From contig NZ_BLLN01000002.1 in the NCBI RefSeq assembly GCF_011170125.1, forward strand, positions 398,501-462,500: a stretch of DNA of 64,000 nt, in the 5' to 3' direction. Position 1 is the first letter of the stretch, and every line of letters starts with the position of its first letter. The notes under the pieces are model-generated. The model worked only from the letters and a program-made list of their open reading frames with translations, did not search any database and was not told the DNA's origin. Shown here one piece after another: positions 44,257-52,138 of the stretch. Made by a program: the position numbers and the translations under genes. Origin of the DNA: Streptomyces diastaticus subsp. diastaticus (lineage in GTDB: Bacteria; Actinomycetota; Actinomycetes; Streptomycetales; Streptomycetaceae).

Positions 44257-45207
44257 TCACTCCCGTCGCGCGGCCAGCCAGGCGGCTATCGCCTCCGCCA
44301 TGGGCATACCCGTCTCGATCTCGGCGAAGAGGAACTGGCCGCCCGCGTTCGCTTCCAGGAACCACGGAACCCCCTCCGGATCGATCGCGAAGTCAATTGC
44401 CGCGTAGGTGAGTTGGGCCATGTCCAGGTATCTGCGGACGGCCGCGCGCAGCGACCCGGACACCTCGCCCGCCACCCATTCGCAGGCGTCCGGCGGCAGG
44501 AAACGCCAGTCGAGGGTGTCGGTGCGCGGGGTGACGTAGGCCGGGAAGCAGCGGTCGCCCACGACGGTCAGCCGCAGGTCCGTGCGCTTGGGAACGCGCT
44601 GCTGGAGGCAGGTGGCGCAGGCCGCGACGCCCGTGAAGTCGGCGTCGGGCGGGACGGCCGCGGTGGGCAGGGTGAGCGGCGGATTCCGCGGGTGACGGCC
44701 GGTCACCGACTTGACGACCAGCCCGCCCCCGGCGTCCGCGTACGCCTTCTGGAAGCGGGCGGCCTCGTCGGCGTCGGTGGTGACGAGGGTGTCCGGGACG
44801 CGCAGCCCGGCGCGGGCGGCGGTGGCCAGTTGCCAGAGCTTGTGACGAGAGCGCTCCAGGGCGTCCGGATCGTTCATCCAGCGTGCGCCGGTGGCGCGCA
44901 GCGCGCCCCAGAGCGCGCGTTCACACTCCAGGGTGATCCAGGCACGCTGCTCCGAGGCGACGTGGGCCCCCGGCGTCCCCGGGCGCCGCACCCACACCGA
45001 GCGGATCTCCTCCAGCGCGACGCGCCCGGCCGGGGTGGCCAGGTGACCGGTGACCTCGCCGTCCGGCGTGACGCGGACGGCGAGGTCGATCCGGCCGGGG
45101 AAGTCCGCCGGATCGCAACGGAGGACCGGCACGCCGCGCCCGCGCAGCCGGAGCACGACCGCGTCGGCCGTGACGTCCTCCTCGCAGGTCAGGACGAGGA
45201 CCGTCAT
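44257..45207 (-). CDS. tgmB: ATP-grasp ribosomal peptide maturase (graspetide-type, SAV_5884 family)
   Basis: A 316-aa ATP-grasp ligase expected to form ester or amide crosslinks between side chains of the precursor encoded just upstream. The N-terminal part shows LVLTCEEDVTADAVVLRL and VWVRRPGTPGAH, then WMNDPDALERSRHKLWQLATAARAGL and PDTLVTTD. The ATP-grasp core has VVKSVTG (ATP lysine), QQRVPKRTDLRLTVVGDRCFPAYV and the metal-binding end FLEANAGGQFLF, with Glu and Asn ligands. The length matches the family. It starts three bases after the precursor stop. tgmB is the name used for this family, assigned here by similarity and context. Confidence 0.9.
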   Translation of the reverse strand: MTVLVLTCEEDVTADAVVLRLRGRGVPVLRCDPADFPGRIDLAVRVTPDGEVTGHLATPAGRVALEEIRSVWVRRPGTPGAHVASEQRAWITLECERALWGALRATGARWMNDPDALERSRHKLWQLATAARAGLRVPDTLVTTDADEAARFQKAYADAGGGLVVKSVTGRHPRNPPLTLPTAAVPPDADFTGVAACATCLQQRVPKRTDLRLTVVGDRCFPAYVTPRTDTLDWRFLPPDACEWVAGEVSGSLRAAVRRYLDMAQLTYAAIDFAIDPEGVPWFLEANAGGQFLFAEIETGMPMAEAIAAWLAARRE

Positions 45208-45210
45208 CGC

Positions 45211-45405
45211 TCAGTCGTCCCAGTGGGTCTTGCTCCCGGCCGTGGAGGCGGTGCTGCCCAGCCGGGCGAGGAGCGCGGTGTCCTCGGCCGCGTACCCGCC
45301 GTCGGCCAGCAGGTTGACCTGCTCGGACTGGTCGAAGGCGTAAGGCGCCACCGGCTCGCCGGCCTGCGGGCGGGCGTACTGGAGGGCGAAGGGCGTCATC
45401 GTCAT
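45211..45405 (-). CDS. tgmA: ATP-grasp target RiPP precursor peptide
   Basis: A 64-aa precursor. The leader starts MTMTPFALQYARPQ; the P-F-A-L-x-Y-A-R-P motif is the recognition signature of this RiPP family. The C-terminal end contains STASTAGSKTHWDD, rich in Thr, Ser, Lys and Asp, i.e. donors and acceptors for omega-ester or amide crosslinks. AGGAG stands eight bases before ATG 45405. The gene is followed after three bases by the maturase. No cleavage site is evident. The final product is unknown. Confidence 0.9.
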   Translation of the reverse strand: MTMTPFALQYARPQAGEPVAPYAFDQSEQVNLLADGGYAAEDTALLARLGSTASTAGSKTHWDD

Positions 45406-45491
45406 CGTGCACTCTCCTCGGCGTCTGGCCTCTGTCGGGACACGGGCGGGGGCGTGCCGGTGGCGCCGCGGAGCCTCGGGCAGGCCCCGCC

Positions 45492-45507
45492 GACCGGACG
45501 TCCGGTC
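45492..45507. promoter_or_regulatory. Perfect palindrome GACCGGACGTCCGGTC upstream of the RiPP precursor
   Basis: A 16-bp perfect palindrome about 90 bases upstream of the precursor start, in the divergent promoter region shared with the XRE regulator. Candidate operator. Confidence 0.6.
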
Positions 45508-45550
45508 AAGGGAACTTGTGCCCAGGACGTGACGAAAGTAGGGACAATCC

Positions 45551-45576
45551 GGTAATCAATCGCGTTCCTGATTACC
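45551..45576. promoter_or_regulatory. Inverted repeat GGTAATCA-N10-TGATTACC upstream of the XRE regulator
   Basis: Perfect 8-bp arms with a 10-base spacer, ending 15 bases before the XRE gene start. It is AT-rich against its surroundings. Likely binding site of the XRE regulator, and placed to affect both divergent promoters. Confidence 0.7.
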
Positions 45577-45591
45577 CAGACCGGGGGGCAG

Positions 45592-46533
45592 ATGCCAGCG
45601 CCGAAGTCCGTGGACCCCACCGCCTCGCTCGCGGCACTGCTCGGCGCGCGCATCCGCCGGCTGCGGAGAGCGAAGGGCTGGAGCCAGACGGAGCTGGCCG
45701 CTAAGGGCGCCACCTCGCAGGGCCGCCTCGCCCAGATGGAACTCGGCCGCGAGACCCCCAGTCAGACGGTCTGCCAACTCCTCGACCAGGCACTCGACGC
45801 CGACGGCGAACTCCTCGCGCTCTGGGCCCACATCGAGCGCACCCCCTACCCCGACTGGTCCCGCGCCTTCATGCGGTACGAGCAGCGCGCCACCCGGATG
45901 CGCAAGTACATGGCCGCCACCGTCCCGGGCCTTCTCCAGACGGAGAGTTACGTACGCACGCTGCTGACCGCGGCCCGGCCCAGCGTCGGCGGCGCTCTGG
46001 AGAGCCTGGTACGCGCCCGGCTGGAGCGGCGGCTGCTGCTCACCGGTGAGTCGCCGCCGTACTTCTGGGCCATCCTCGACGAGGCCGTACTGCGCAGACC
46101 CATCGGGCCGCCGGAGGTGATGCGGGAGCAGTTGACGTATCTGCTCCACATGCAGGAGACGGAGCGGGTGTCGCTCCAGGTGCTGCCGTTCTCCGCCGGC
46201 GTGCACCCGGCGCTCGGCGGCTCGGTCACCGTCCTCAGCTTCGACCGCCGGCCGGACGTCGCCTACCTGGAGAGTTCGCACTCCGGGGAGCTGGTCGACG
46301 ACCCGGAGGCGGCCGCGGGGTACGGGCTAGCATTCGATCAGCTTCACGCCCAGGCGCTCTCACCCCATGCGTCCGCAGCCATGATCCGCAACGTGTTGGA
46401 GGGCCCCTACGGTGTCACTCGCGTCTCCCGACGGCGTCGCCGGTCCGTGGCGCAGGAGCAGCTACAGCAACACGCAGGGTGGAGACTGCGTCGAGGTCCG
46501 CGACGACCTGCCCGGCCTGGTTCCGATACGTGA
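45592..46533 (+). CDS. XRE-family regulator with DUF5753 domain
   Basis: A 313-aa streptomycete regulator. The HTH reads LGARIRRLRRAKGWSQTELAAKG with ISRVE-like RLAQMELGRETPS. The DUF5753 domain follows with YMAATVPGLLQTESYVRTLL, LERRLLLTGESPPYFWAILDEAVL and VLPFSAGVHPALGGSVTVLSF. Family members normally stop shortly after the R-N-V-L-type end. Here the frame runs on for about 45 basic residues, overlapping the DUF397 gene out of frame for 122 bases, so the original stop seems lost. It is divergent from the RiPP operon, and such XRE/DUF397 pairs often govern small clusters. Confidence 0.88.
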   Translation: MPAPKSVDPTASLAALLGARIRRLRRAKGWSQTELAAKGATSQGRLAQMELGRETPSQTVCQLLDQALDADGELLALWAHIERTPYPDWSRAFMRYEQRATRMRKYMAATVPGLLQTESYVRTLLTAARPSVGGALESLVRARLERRLLLTGESPPYFWAILDEAVLRRPIGPPEVMREQLTYLLHMQETERVSLQVLPFSAGVHPALGGSVTVLSFDRRPDVAYLESSHSGELVDDPEAAAGYGLAFDQLHAQALSPHASAAMIRNVLEGPYGVTRVSRRRRRSVAQEQLQQHAGWRLRRGPRRPARPGSDT

Positions 46534-46624
46534 CAGCAAGGACCCGGACCGGGGAACGGTGCGGGTCTCGGACCGCGCCTGGCGGGTGTTCCTGACCGTG
46601 ACGCGGGGCCAGGCGCGGAGCTAG
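46412..46624 (+). CDS. DUF397 domain-containing protein
   Basis: A 70-aa DUF397 protein: WRRSSYSNTQGGDCVEVRD, then PIRDSKDPDRGTVRVSDRAWRVFL, the complete family pattern. DUF397 proteins are partners, often antagonists, of the neighbouring XRE/DUF5753 regulators in streptomycetes (BldB-like logic). GTG 46412. The unusual point is its 122-base out-of-frame overlap with the 3' extension of the XRE gene; in most loci the overlap is a few bases. Confidence 0.9.
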   Translation: MSLASPDGVAGPWRRSSYSNTQGGDCVEVRDDLPGLVPIRDSKDPDRGTVRVSDRAWRVFLTVTRGQARS

Positions 46625-46966
46625 GGCCGCCTCCACATCCCGCGCGGCGGTGTCCGCGGTGGCCGGTGCGTGCTCCCGGCGTGCGGGAGAAGGGTCCTCG
46701 TGGTGGAGCTGCCCGGGCCGCCGGCCGGCGCGGTGGGAGTGCGTGCCGGACACCGCCGGGCGGCGCGCGGGGGACGGGACGTGAAGACACCCCGCGGGAG
46801 GCCCGGGCCCGTCGGGGACGCCCGGCGGGGCCCCCGGCGGGACCCCCGGCGCGGGCGGCGGCGGTGGCCGCGTGCGAGGGTGGGCGAAGGGCGAAACGGT
46901 TCGCCCACGGTCCACGGACCACGGCACACGGGCCACGGCGCACGTCCGGTGAGGGGGGAGTCGGCT
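46625..46966 (+). other. Intergenic, no gene seen
   Basis: About 340 very GC-rich bases between the DUF397 gene and a membrane-protein gene. Near 46905-46940 there is a run of short imperfect repeats (CCACGG/CACGGGCCACGG). The downstream end has the GAGGGGGGAG ribosome-binding site of the next gene. Nothing else recognisable. Confidence 0.5.
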
Positions 46967-47656
46967 ATGGCGGAGCAGCGGCAGCACGACCGGCAGACGT
47001 CCCCCTCGCGCCTCTCGCGACGCCGCGAGACCGTCGCCGAACTACGCTCCCAGGGCCGTGCGGGACCCGAACTGCGCGACGTGCTCCCCGGCTTCGCCGG
47101 GATGGTCCTCGTGACCGCCGGCCCGATGCTGGGCCTGGCCTGGCTGTACCGGGTGCACGGCATCGGCGCCCTGCTCCTCGGGGCCCTGCTGCTCGCGGCC
47201 GCCACCCTGGTCGGGGTGCCCTGGCGCCGCGCGGTGGTCCGCCGGCGAGGCGGCCGCTACACCCCGGCCGAACTCGCCGTCCTCGACGACCACGGCCTCG
47301 CGGTGGCCGCCGAACGCATACTGCGCCGCGACGGCTGGCACGTCCTGCCCGTGCCGGACGACGGCAGACCCCGGCTGTACGCGCGCGACCGCCGCGACCG
47401 CCGCCTGGAGGTGTCGTTCCGCCCGGTCGACGACGGCCCGGGCGTGGCGGAGCCGCCCGGCGGCCCGGCCACCCTGCGCGAGCCGGGCGGCCCCGCCGAC
47501 GACCGGGTGATCCGGGTCGTGATCAGCATGGGCACGTACAGCCCCGTCGAGGTCGAATGGGCCTCCCGGCCGGGCGGCGACCACCTGGTCGACGGCCGGC
47601 GGTTGCAGCAGTGGGCCTCGGGGACCTCGCTGGACGCGCTCGGCCTGCTCGGCTGA
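46967..47656 (+). CDS. Two-helix membrane protein of unknown function
   Basis: A 229-aa protein with a charged N-terminus (SRLSRRRETVAELRSQG), two adjacent membrane helices at about residues 45-85 (MVLVTAGPMLGLAWLY and GALLLGALLLAAATLVG), then a soluble domain with ELAVLDDHGLAVAAERILRRDGWHV and alternating strands (RLEVSFRPVDDG, VIRVVISMGTYSPVEVEW). The soluble part faintly recalls endonuclease-fold membrane proteins, but I see no catalytic motif. ATG 46967. Conserved-looking but unassigned. Confidence 0.7.
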   Translation: MAEQRQHDRQTSPSRLSRRRETVAELRSQGRAGPELRDVLPGFAGMVLVTAGPMLGLAWLYRVHGIGALLLGALLLAAATLVGVPWRRAVVRRRGGRYTPAELAVLDDHGLAVAAERILRRDGWHVLPVPDDGRPRLYARDRRDRRLEVSFRPVDDGPGVAEPPGGPATLREPGGPADDRVIRVVISMGTYSPVEVEWASRPGGDHLVDGRRLQQWASGTSLDALGLLG

Positions 47657-47673
47657 CCGCCGCCCGAGCCCCC

Positions 47674-48054
47674 TCACTCCCCGACCCGGCCCCGCGCCCC
47701 CTCGATGTGCCCGAGATACCGCTGCGTCCACGCGCACATCAGGTGGGTCGTCTCGCGCAGGGCCAGCCCCGGTTCGGTGAGGGTGTAGTCGACGCGGGGC
47801 GGGACGGTCGGGTGCACGTGACGCTCCACCAGCCCGTTCCGCTCCAGCATCCGCAGGTTCTGGGTGAGCATCTTGTGGCTGATGCCCTCGACCCGGTCGC
47901 GGACCTCGCTGAAGCGCACGGTGGTGTCGCCGAGCGCGTCGATGATCAACAGCGCCCACTTGTTGGCGAGCTCCGAGAAGATCTCGCGGGCCAGCGAGTC
48001 GGCGCGGCTCAGATCCGCGTCCTCGGGTGTGCCGCTGAGCTGCTTGGTCACCAT
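47674..48054 (-). CDS. HxlR family transcriptional regulator
   Basis: A 126-aa winged-helix regulator: LANKWALLIIDALGDTTVRFSEVRDRVEGISHKMLTQNLRMLERNGLVERHVHPTVPPRVDYTLTEPG contains the complete HxlR domain. HxlR members often sense electrophiles or oxidants and control adjacent detoxification genes. It is divergent from a RidA gene across a 144-base region, so RidA is the likely target. ATG 48054. Confidence 0.92.
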   Translation of the reverse strand: MVTKQLSGTPEDADLSRADSLAREIFSELANKWALLIIDALGDTTVRFSEVRDRVEGISHKMLTQNLRMLERNGLVERHVHPTVPPRVDYTLTEPGLALRETTHLMCAWTQRYLGHIEGARGRVGE

Positions 48055-48198
48055 GGGGTTCCCCCGTCACCGAAAAGTGCGTTCTTCCTCGTCAGTACGG
48101 ACTCTCCTATGGTTCCCGAGTAACCACAAGTGACCGTGGGGCGCGGCCTTCGCGGCCTCCACGACCCCGCGGATGTACGACGACGAGGAGACGGCGAC

Positions 48199-48606
48199 AT
48201 GGCGATCACCCTGGTGGACCCCGAGGGACTTGTGAAGGTCGGTGCCTACCGGCAGGTGGCCGTGGCGAGCGGATCGCGGCTGGTCTTCGTCGCCGGGCAG
48301 GTCGCCTGGGACGCGGACGGCACCACGGTCGGCGTGGGCGATCTCGCCGCCCAGGTCGAACGCTGCTACCTCAACGTCCACACCGCTCTGACCGCCGCCG
48401 GCGGCACCTTCGCCGACGTCGCGAAACTGACCGTGTACGTCGTCGACTGGACGCCCGAGAAGATGCCGCAGTTCCTCGACGGGGTCGCCCGCGCCGCCGC
48501 GCGACTGGGAGGAACCCCGGCCGCGCCCGGCACGCTCATCGGCGTCGCCGCGCTGGACGCGCCCGAGCACCTGGTCGAGGTGGAGGCGACAGCGGTCCTG
48601 GACTGA
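48199..48606 (+). CDS. RidA family protein
   Basis: A 135-aa RidA/YjgF/YER057c-type protein, whose founders deaminate reactive enamine/imine intermediates. Visible are LVFVAGQVAWDADG, LAAQVERCYLNVHTALTAAGGTFADVAKLTVYV and LIGVAALDAPEHLVEVEATAV. The conserved Arg that contacts the substrate carboxylate in true RidA (usually R near C-S-R/x-R-x-x-V) is not clear here: the region reads TPAAPGTLIGV, so it may belong to a non-deaminase subgroup. ATG 48199 with GAGGAG upstream. Divergent from HxlR. Confidence 0.88.
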   Translation: MAITLVDPEGLVKVGAYRQVAVASGSRLVFVAGQVAWDADGTTVGVGDLAAQVERCYLNVHTALTAAGGTFADVAKLTVYVVDWTPEKMPQFLDGVARAAARLGGTPAAPGTLIGVAALDAPEHLVEVEATAVLD

Positions 48607-48640
48607 CCGCCGCAGGCCCGCCCGGGCCTCCGCGCCCCAC

Positions 48641-48734
48641 CCGTCGCCCGTCGCCCGTCGCCCGTCGCCTTCCGCCGTCTGCCGTCTGCCGTCTGCCCTG
48701 GGCCGTTAACCGTCCGCCGTCCGCCTTCCGCCTT
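48641..48734 (+). repeat. Heptanucleotide tandem repeats
   Basis: CCGTCGC occurs four times in a row (48641-48668), then CCGTCTG three times (48675-48695), then CCGCCTT twice (48721-48734). Related 7-mers lie between. The array sits in the tail between ridA and the ankyrin pseudogene. Confidence 0.9.
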
Positions 48735-49217
48735 CCGCAGCAGCTGCGCCATCCGGTCGAAGGCGCACCGCTCGGCGTGCTCGCGCGAGGTGACGCCGTC
48801 CCGGTCGGCGAGGCCCGGGGTGGCCCCCGGGCGAGCAGCAGACGGACGCACTCCGGGTGGTCCGGGCCCCGTCGCCGAGGATCACCGCCTTGAGGAGCGC
48901 GCTCCACCCCGGGGCCGTTGACGTGGTCCACCTCCATCGACGCCTCCCGCAACGCGGCCCCGGACGTACGGCACGTGCCCGCGCTCGGCGGCCGGGATGA
49001 GCGCGGTACCGCCGAACCGGTTCCGCAGGGTCTGATCCGGCTCGGGCGGCAGCACCGTCCGCATCATCTCGACGCCGCCGGTGACCCCGGTGAAGCCGGT
49101 GACCAGCCAGGCACTGCCGTCCCGGTCGTCCTGCGCGCCCGGACCGGCCCCGACACCGACCAGCGCCCGGGCCACCGCGACATGGCCGCCGAGCGAGGCG
49201 AGCAGCAGCGGGGTACG
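48715..49217 (-). pseudogene. Decayed ankyrin-repeat protein gene
   Basis: On the minus strand, ankyrin-type pieces appear in three different frames: LLLASLGGHVAVARALVGVGA and GGTALIPAAERGHVPYVR, then ASMEVDHVNGPG, then CVRLLLARG, and finally DGVTSREHAERCAFDRMAQLLRKAEG. The order is that of consecutive ankyrin repeats. Frame changes and the missing N-terminus show it is not functional. It ends abruptly at about 49217, where a methyltransferase remnant on the other strand begins. Confidence 0.65.
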
Positions 49218-49913
49218 CCCGAGGCGTCGCTCCGACCTGGACCGTCACCGGCGACGACCTCTCGGCCACCAGCCGCGTGCCCCGTACGACCGGGTGATCA
49301 CGGCCTGTGCCGTCCGCCGCGTCCCCCACGCCTGGCCCCGCCAGACCCCGCCGGGCGGCGTCATCCTCACCACGCTGGGTTCGTGGCCGCACGGCGCCGG
49401 GCTCGCCAAGGTCACCGTCGGCGCGGACGGGACCACCGTGGGACGGATCGTCAGGCCGGTCTCGTTCATGCAGGACCACGCCCAGGCCCAGCCACCCGTG
49501 ACCGGCGACCTGGCCGCGCGTGCGGCCTGCGCCGACAGCGAGCGGGAGGTACGCGTTCCGCCCCCGTCCTGGACGAGTGGACTCCGGCCCTACTCGCCCA
49601 GCTGCCCGTCCCGGACGCGCAGCTCGTCCACGCCCGTGCGGCAGAGGGCGAGCAGCGGACGCACTTGTTCGCCCCGTCCGCGAGTCCTCCGCCGGGTTCA
49701 TTTCCGGCGCACCGGCCTCAGCCGGCTGAGCTGTGCGGCAGCGCGGGCCCGTCCGGCTCTGGGACCAGGTCGAGGAGGTCCTGCTCGCCTGGCGGCGCGG
49801 GGAGTCCGGGCATCGACGCCGTACGGCCGGGCGGGGTGACGGAGGCGGCGCACCACTACTGGCTCGACGGCGCGAGCGCCCCGCCCCTGCGCTGGGAGCA
49901 CGCTCTGCGGTGA
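49218..49913 (+). pseudogene. Decayed PIMT-like methyltransferase of the ATP-grasp RiPP type
   Basis: Fragments in several frames: YDRVITACAVRRVPHAWPRQ with TPPGGVILTTLGSW and GLAKVTVGADGTTVGRIV, then VLDEWTPALLAQLPVPDAQLVHA, then GPVRLWDQVEEVLLAWRRG, and at the end EAAHHYWLDGASAPPLRWEH before TGA at 49911-49913. The order and motifs resemble the protein-isoaspartate-methyltransferase-like enzymes that accompany ATP-grasp RiPP maturases. The SAM-binding N-terminal half is missing and at least three frameshifts are present. The closest intact RiPP genes are about 4-5 kb away on the opposite strand. Confidence 0.55.
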
Positions 49914-49923
49914 GCCGCGCCCC

Positions 49924-50478
49924 CTACCGCCTCCGCCCCGCCCGGCGCCGGATCATCCACGGCAGCACGTACCAGCACAGCCCGAACCAGACCATCACGC
50001 CGCCCACCAGCACCTCGGCCAGCAGCGACGGGACGGCGGTGCGCAGTATCAACAGCAGCGTGCCGCAGATGGTGAGGGCGAGCAGGACCATGCCGCAGAC
50101 CATGAGGCGGGCGGCGGCGTCGACCAGTTCGTCCTTGACCCGCAGGCCGGAGAGGAACCGGTGGAGGGAGACGGGGGCGATGAGGGAGGCGGTCGCCAGG
50201 GCGGCGAGGACCACGGTGGCGACGTAGATACCGCGGTCGAGTCCGGCCAGTTCGCCGAAGAGCGAGGTGAAGGCGACGCTCAGCAGGAAGCCGAAGAGGA
50301 TCGAAATGCCCGTCTGCGCGACCCGCGTCTCCTGGAGGACCTCGTTCCACTTCCGGTTGACCCGCTCCCGGGCCGTCTCCGGACGCTCCTCCTCCAGCTG
50401 GGGCGGCCCCACGGCCGCCGTGCGGGTGTACTGCCCGCAGGAGCAGGAAGGGCAGGTGTACGGGTCGGTCATGGTCAT
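49924..50478 (-). CDS. DUF6328 family membrane protein
   Basis: A 184-aa protein. The N-terminus has a Cys cluster (CPSCSCGQ), then the family core ETARERVNRKWNEVLQETRVAQTGISILFGFLLSVAF, with four hydrophobic helices (about residues 60-80, 90-110, 128-150, 155-175) and ending WMIRRRAGRRR. DUF6328 proteins are widespread in actinobacteria and uncharacterised. ATG 50478 is preferred for its GGAGGG site; ATG 50472 is next. The cysteine N-terminus is not typical of the family in my memory and may bind metal. Confidence 0.8.
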   Translation of the reverse strand: MTMTDPYTCPSCSCGQYTRTAAVGPPQLEEERPETARERVNRKWNEVLQETRVAQTGISILFGFLLSVAFTSLFGELAGLDRGIYVATVVLAALATASLIAPVSLHRFLSGLRVKDELVDAAARLMVCGMVLLALTICGTLLLILRTAVPSLLAEVLVGGVMVWFGLCWYVLPWMIRRRAGRRR

Positions 50479-50798
50479 GGTCGGCACCCTCCGTCTCAGC
50501 TCCGTCCGTGTGCCCCGATCCGGCACGAACATGCAGGTGGGGCAGGCGCCGCCGGTCCGCCGGGGGACGGAAGCCCCGGCTCTGGGAGCAGCTCGACACC
50601 GCCGTCTGGGACGAAGACGGCATCGGCGGCGCCACCACGCGTCCCGGCCTCTTCGACGAGGCGGACGGCATGGACGGGGGGGCCGGCATCGTGCTGCTGC
50701 GGACCGAGAACGCGGGGCCCTCTCCGTCCCACCGCCGACGACTTCACCTCGGGGACACCTCGTGGACACCTCGGGGACACCTCGGGCGGGATGCACGG
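50479..50798 (+). other. Gap with an 11-bp tandem repeat
   Basis: About 320 bases with no recognisable gene. CACCTCGGGGA is repeated at 50745-50755, 50756-50766 (one change), 50767-50777 and partly at 50778-50786. A frame containing LWEQLDTAVWDEDGIGG lies before it, perhaps a fragment of another lost gene, but I could not place it. Confidence 0.5.
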
Positions 50799-52120
50799 GT
50801 GACCGCCACCTTCGACGGGCGCGAGGCGCAGAACGTCGCGGTCGCCGTCAGCCCCGGCAGCGGAGCACCGACGTCCCACTTCACCCCGGCCCGGCCTGGA
50901 GTACCCCGGGTCCAGCCTGCGCGTCCCGCGCGTACCGCTGGACCGGGGCGAGCACTGCAAGCTGCTGGTGCTGCTCAGTGGCGGCACCGTCGGCTCCCAG
51001 GGGACGGTCAGCGGCGGCGTCCAGGACGGCGACGTGCACCCCGACGAGTCGCTGACCCCGGACGAGAAGCCCTCGGTGTTCAGCCGGCCGGCCCGTCTGG
51101 CCTCGATGGCGTTCCTGGCCGGGATCACTTTGCTGGCGGGGCTGCTCGTCACCGACGGGCAGACACCCCCGCCGTTGGAGTGTGCGACGGGCACGCTGGA
51201 GGTGCCGGGCTCGACGGCGTTCGCGCCGGTCGCGAAGGAGTCGGCCGAGGCGTACGCGCAGCAGTGCCCCGGCTCGCGGATCACCGTGCCGGCGCACGGG
51301 GAGGATCGTCGGCTTACGGGAGTACCGCCGGCTTACGGGAGCTGGCCGAGCGCGGGGCGGCGGAGAGCGGGACCCCGGCGCTGGTGGCGCTCTCGGACGG
51401 GCCCGCCCCGGAGCGCCGGGAGACCGGGGACACCGACGCCGGCGGAGGCGGCGGAGGTGCCGGACGCGGCGGAGGTGCCGGACGCGGCGGGCTGGCAGGG
51501 ACGCGGCTCGCCGCCTCCGCCTGCACACTGCGCGCCCACGAGGAGGTGCCCGTGCGTGATCTGGCCCTGGCCGACCTGCGGCGCGTCTACGCGGGCGAGG
51601 TCACCGACTGACGTGAGGTCGGCGCCGGAGGCTCCCTGCCGACCGTGCTGGTCAGCCGGGGCGCCGCGTCGGACATCCGGGGCGTACTGCGACGCCGGCT
51701 GCTGAACGGTGCGTTCGAGCCGCCCGCCTCCTCGCGGGACTGCTCACCCGAGGACCACCCGAGGACCACCCGAAGGCGCGCCCGGTCCGCTGCGAGCTGG
51801 ACAGCACGGAGCAGGTCATCACGACCGCCGCCCGCACCCCGGGCGCGCTCGGCCACAGCGAACCGCGCACCACCAGCACCCTGGAGGGCGTCCACAAGCT
51901 CAGCCTCGACGGACAGTGCCCCTAGCTGGACGAAGCGGGCCGCGACGCGTACCCGTACCGGGAGATCGAGTACGTGCGCCTACGGGCGGCCGCCGGCCGA
52001 CTCGCCGGCCTCCGGATCCTGGCCTTCGCGACGCGCGGGCCCGGGCAGGACGTGGTCCGCGTCCACGGGCACCTGCCGTGCCGGACGCCCGAGGGACTGC
52101 GGATGGGCGCCGCCGACTGA
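50799..52120 (+). pseudogene. Decayed membrane-anchored PstS-like substrate-binding protein
   Basis: Pieces in all three frames follow one another: TATFDGREAQNVAVAV, YPGSSLRVPRVPLDRGEHCK, a membrane helix (LASMAFLAGITLLAGLLVTDG), GSTAFAPVAKESAEAYAQQC, the PstS-like loop remnant, LALADLRRVYAGEVTD, and ending EGLRMGAAD. In-frame stops occur after GEVTD (51609-51611) and near 51923. The second half is typical of PBP-like phosphate-type binding domains. The N-terminal soluble part plus central helix suggests an originally type II membrane receptor of about 430 aa. Not functional as read. Confidence 0.6.
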
Positions 52121-52138
52121 GGCTCGGCCGCCCGGGGT

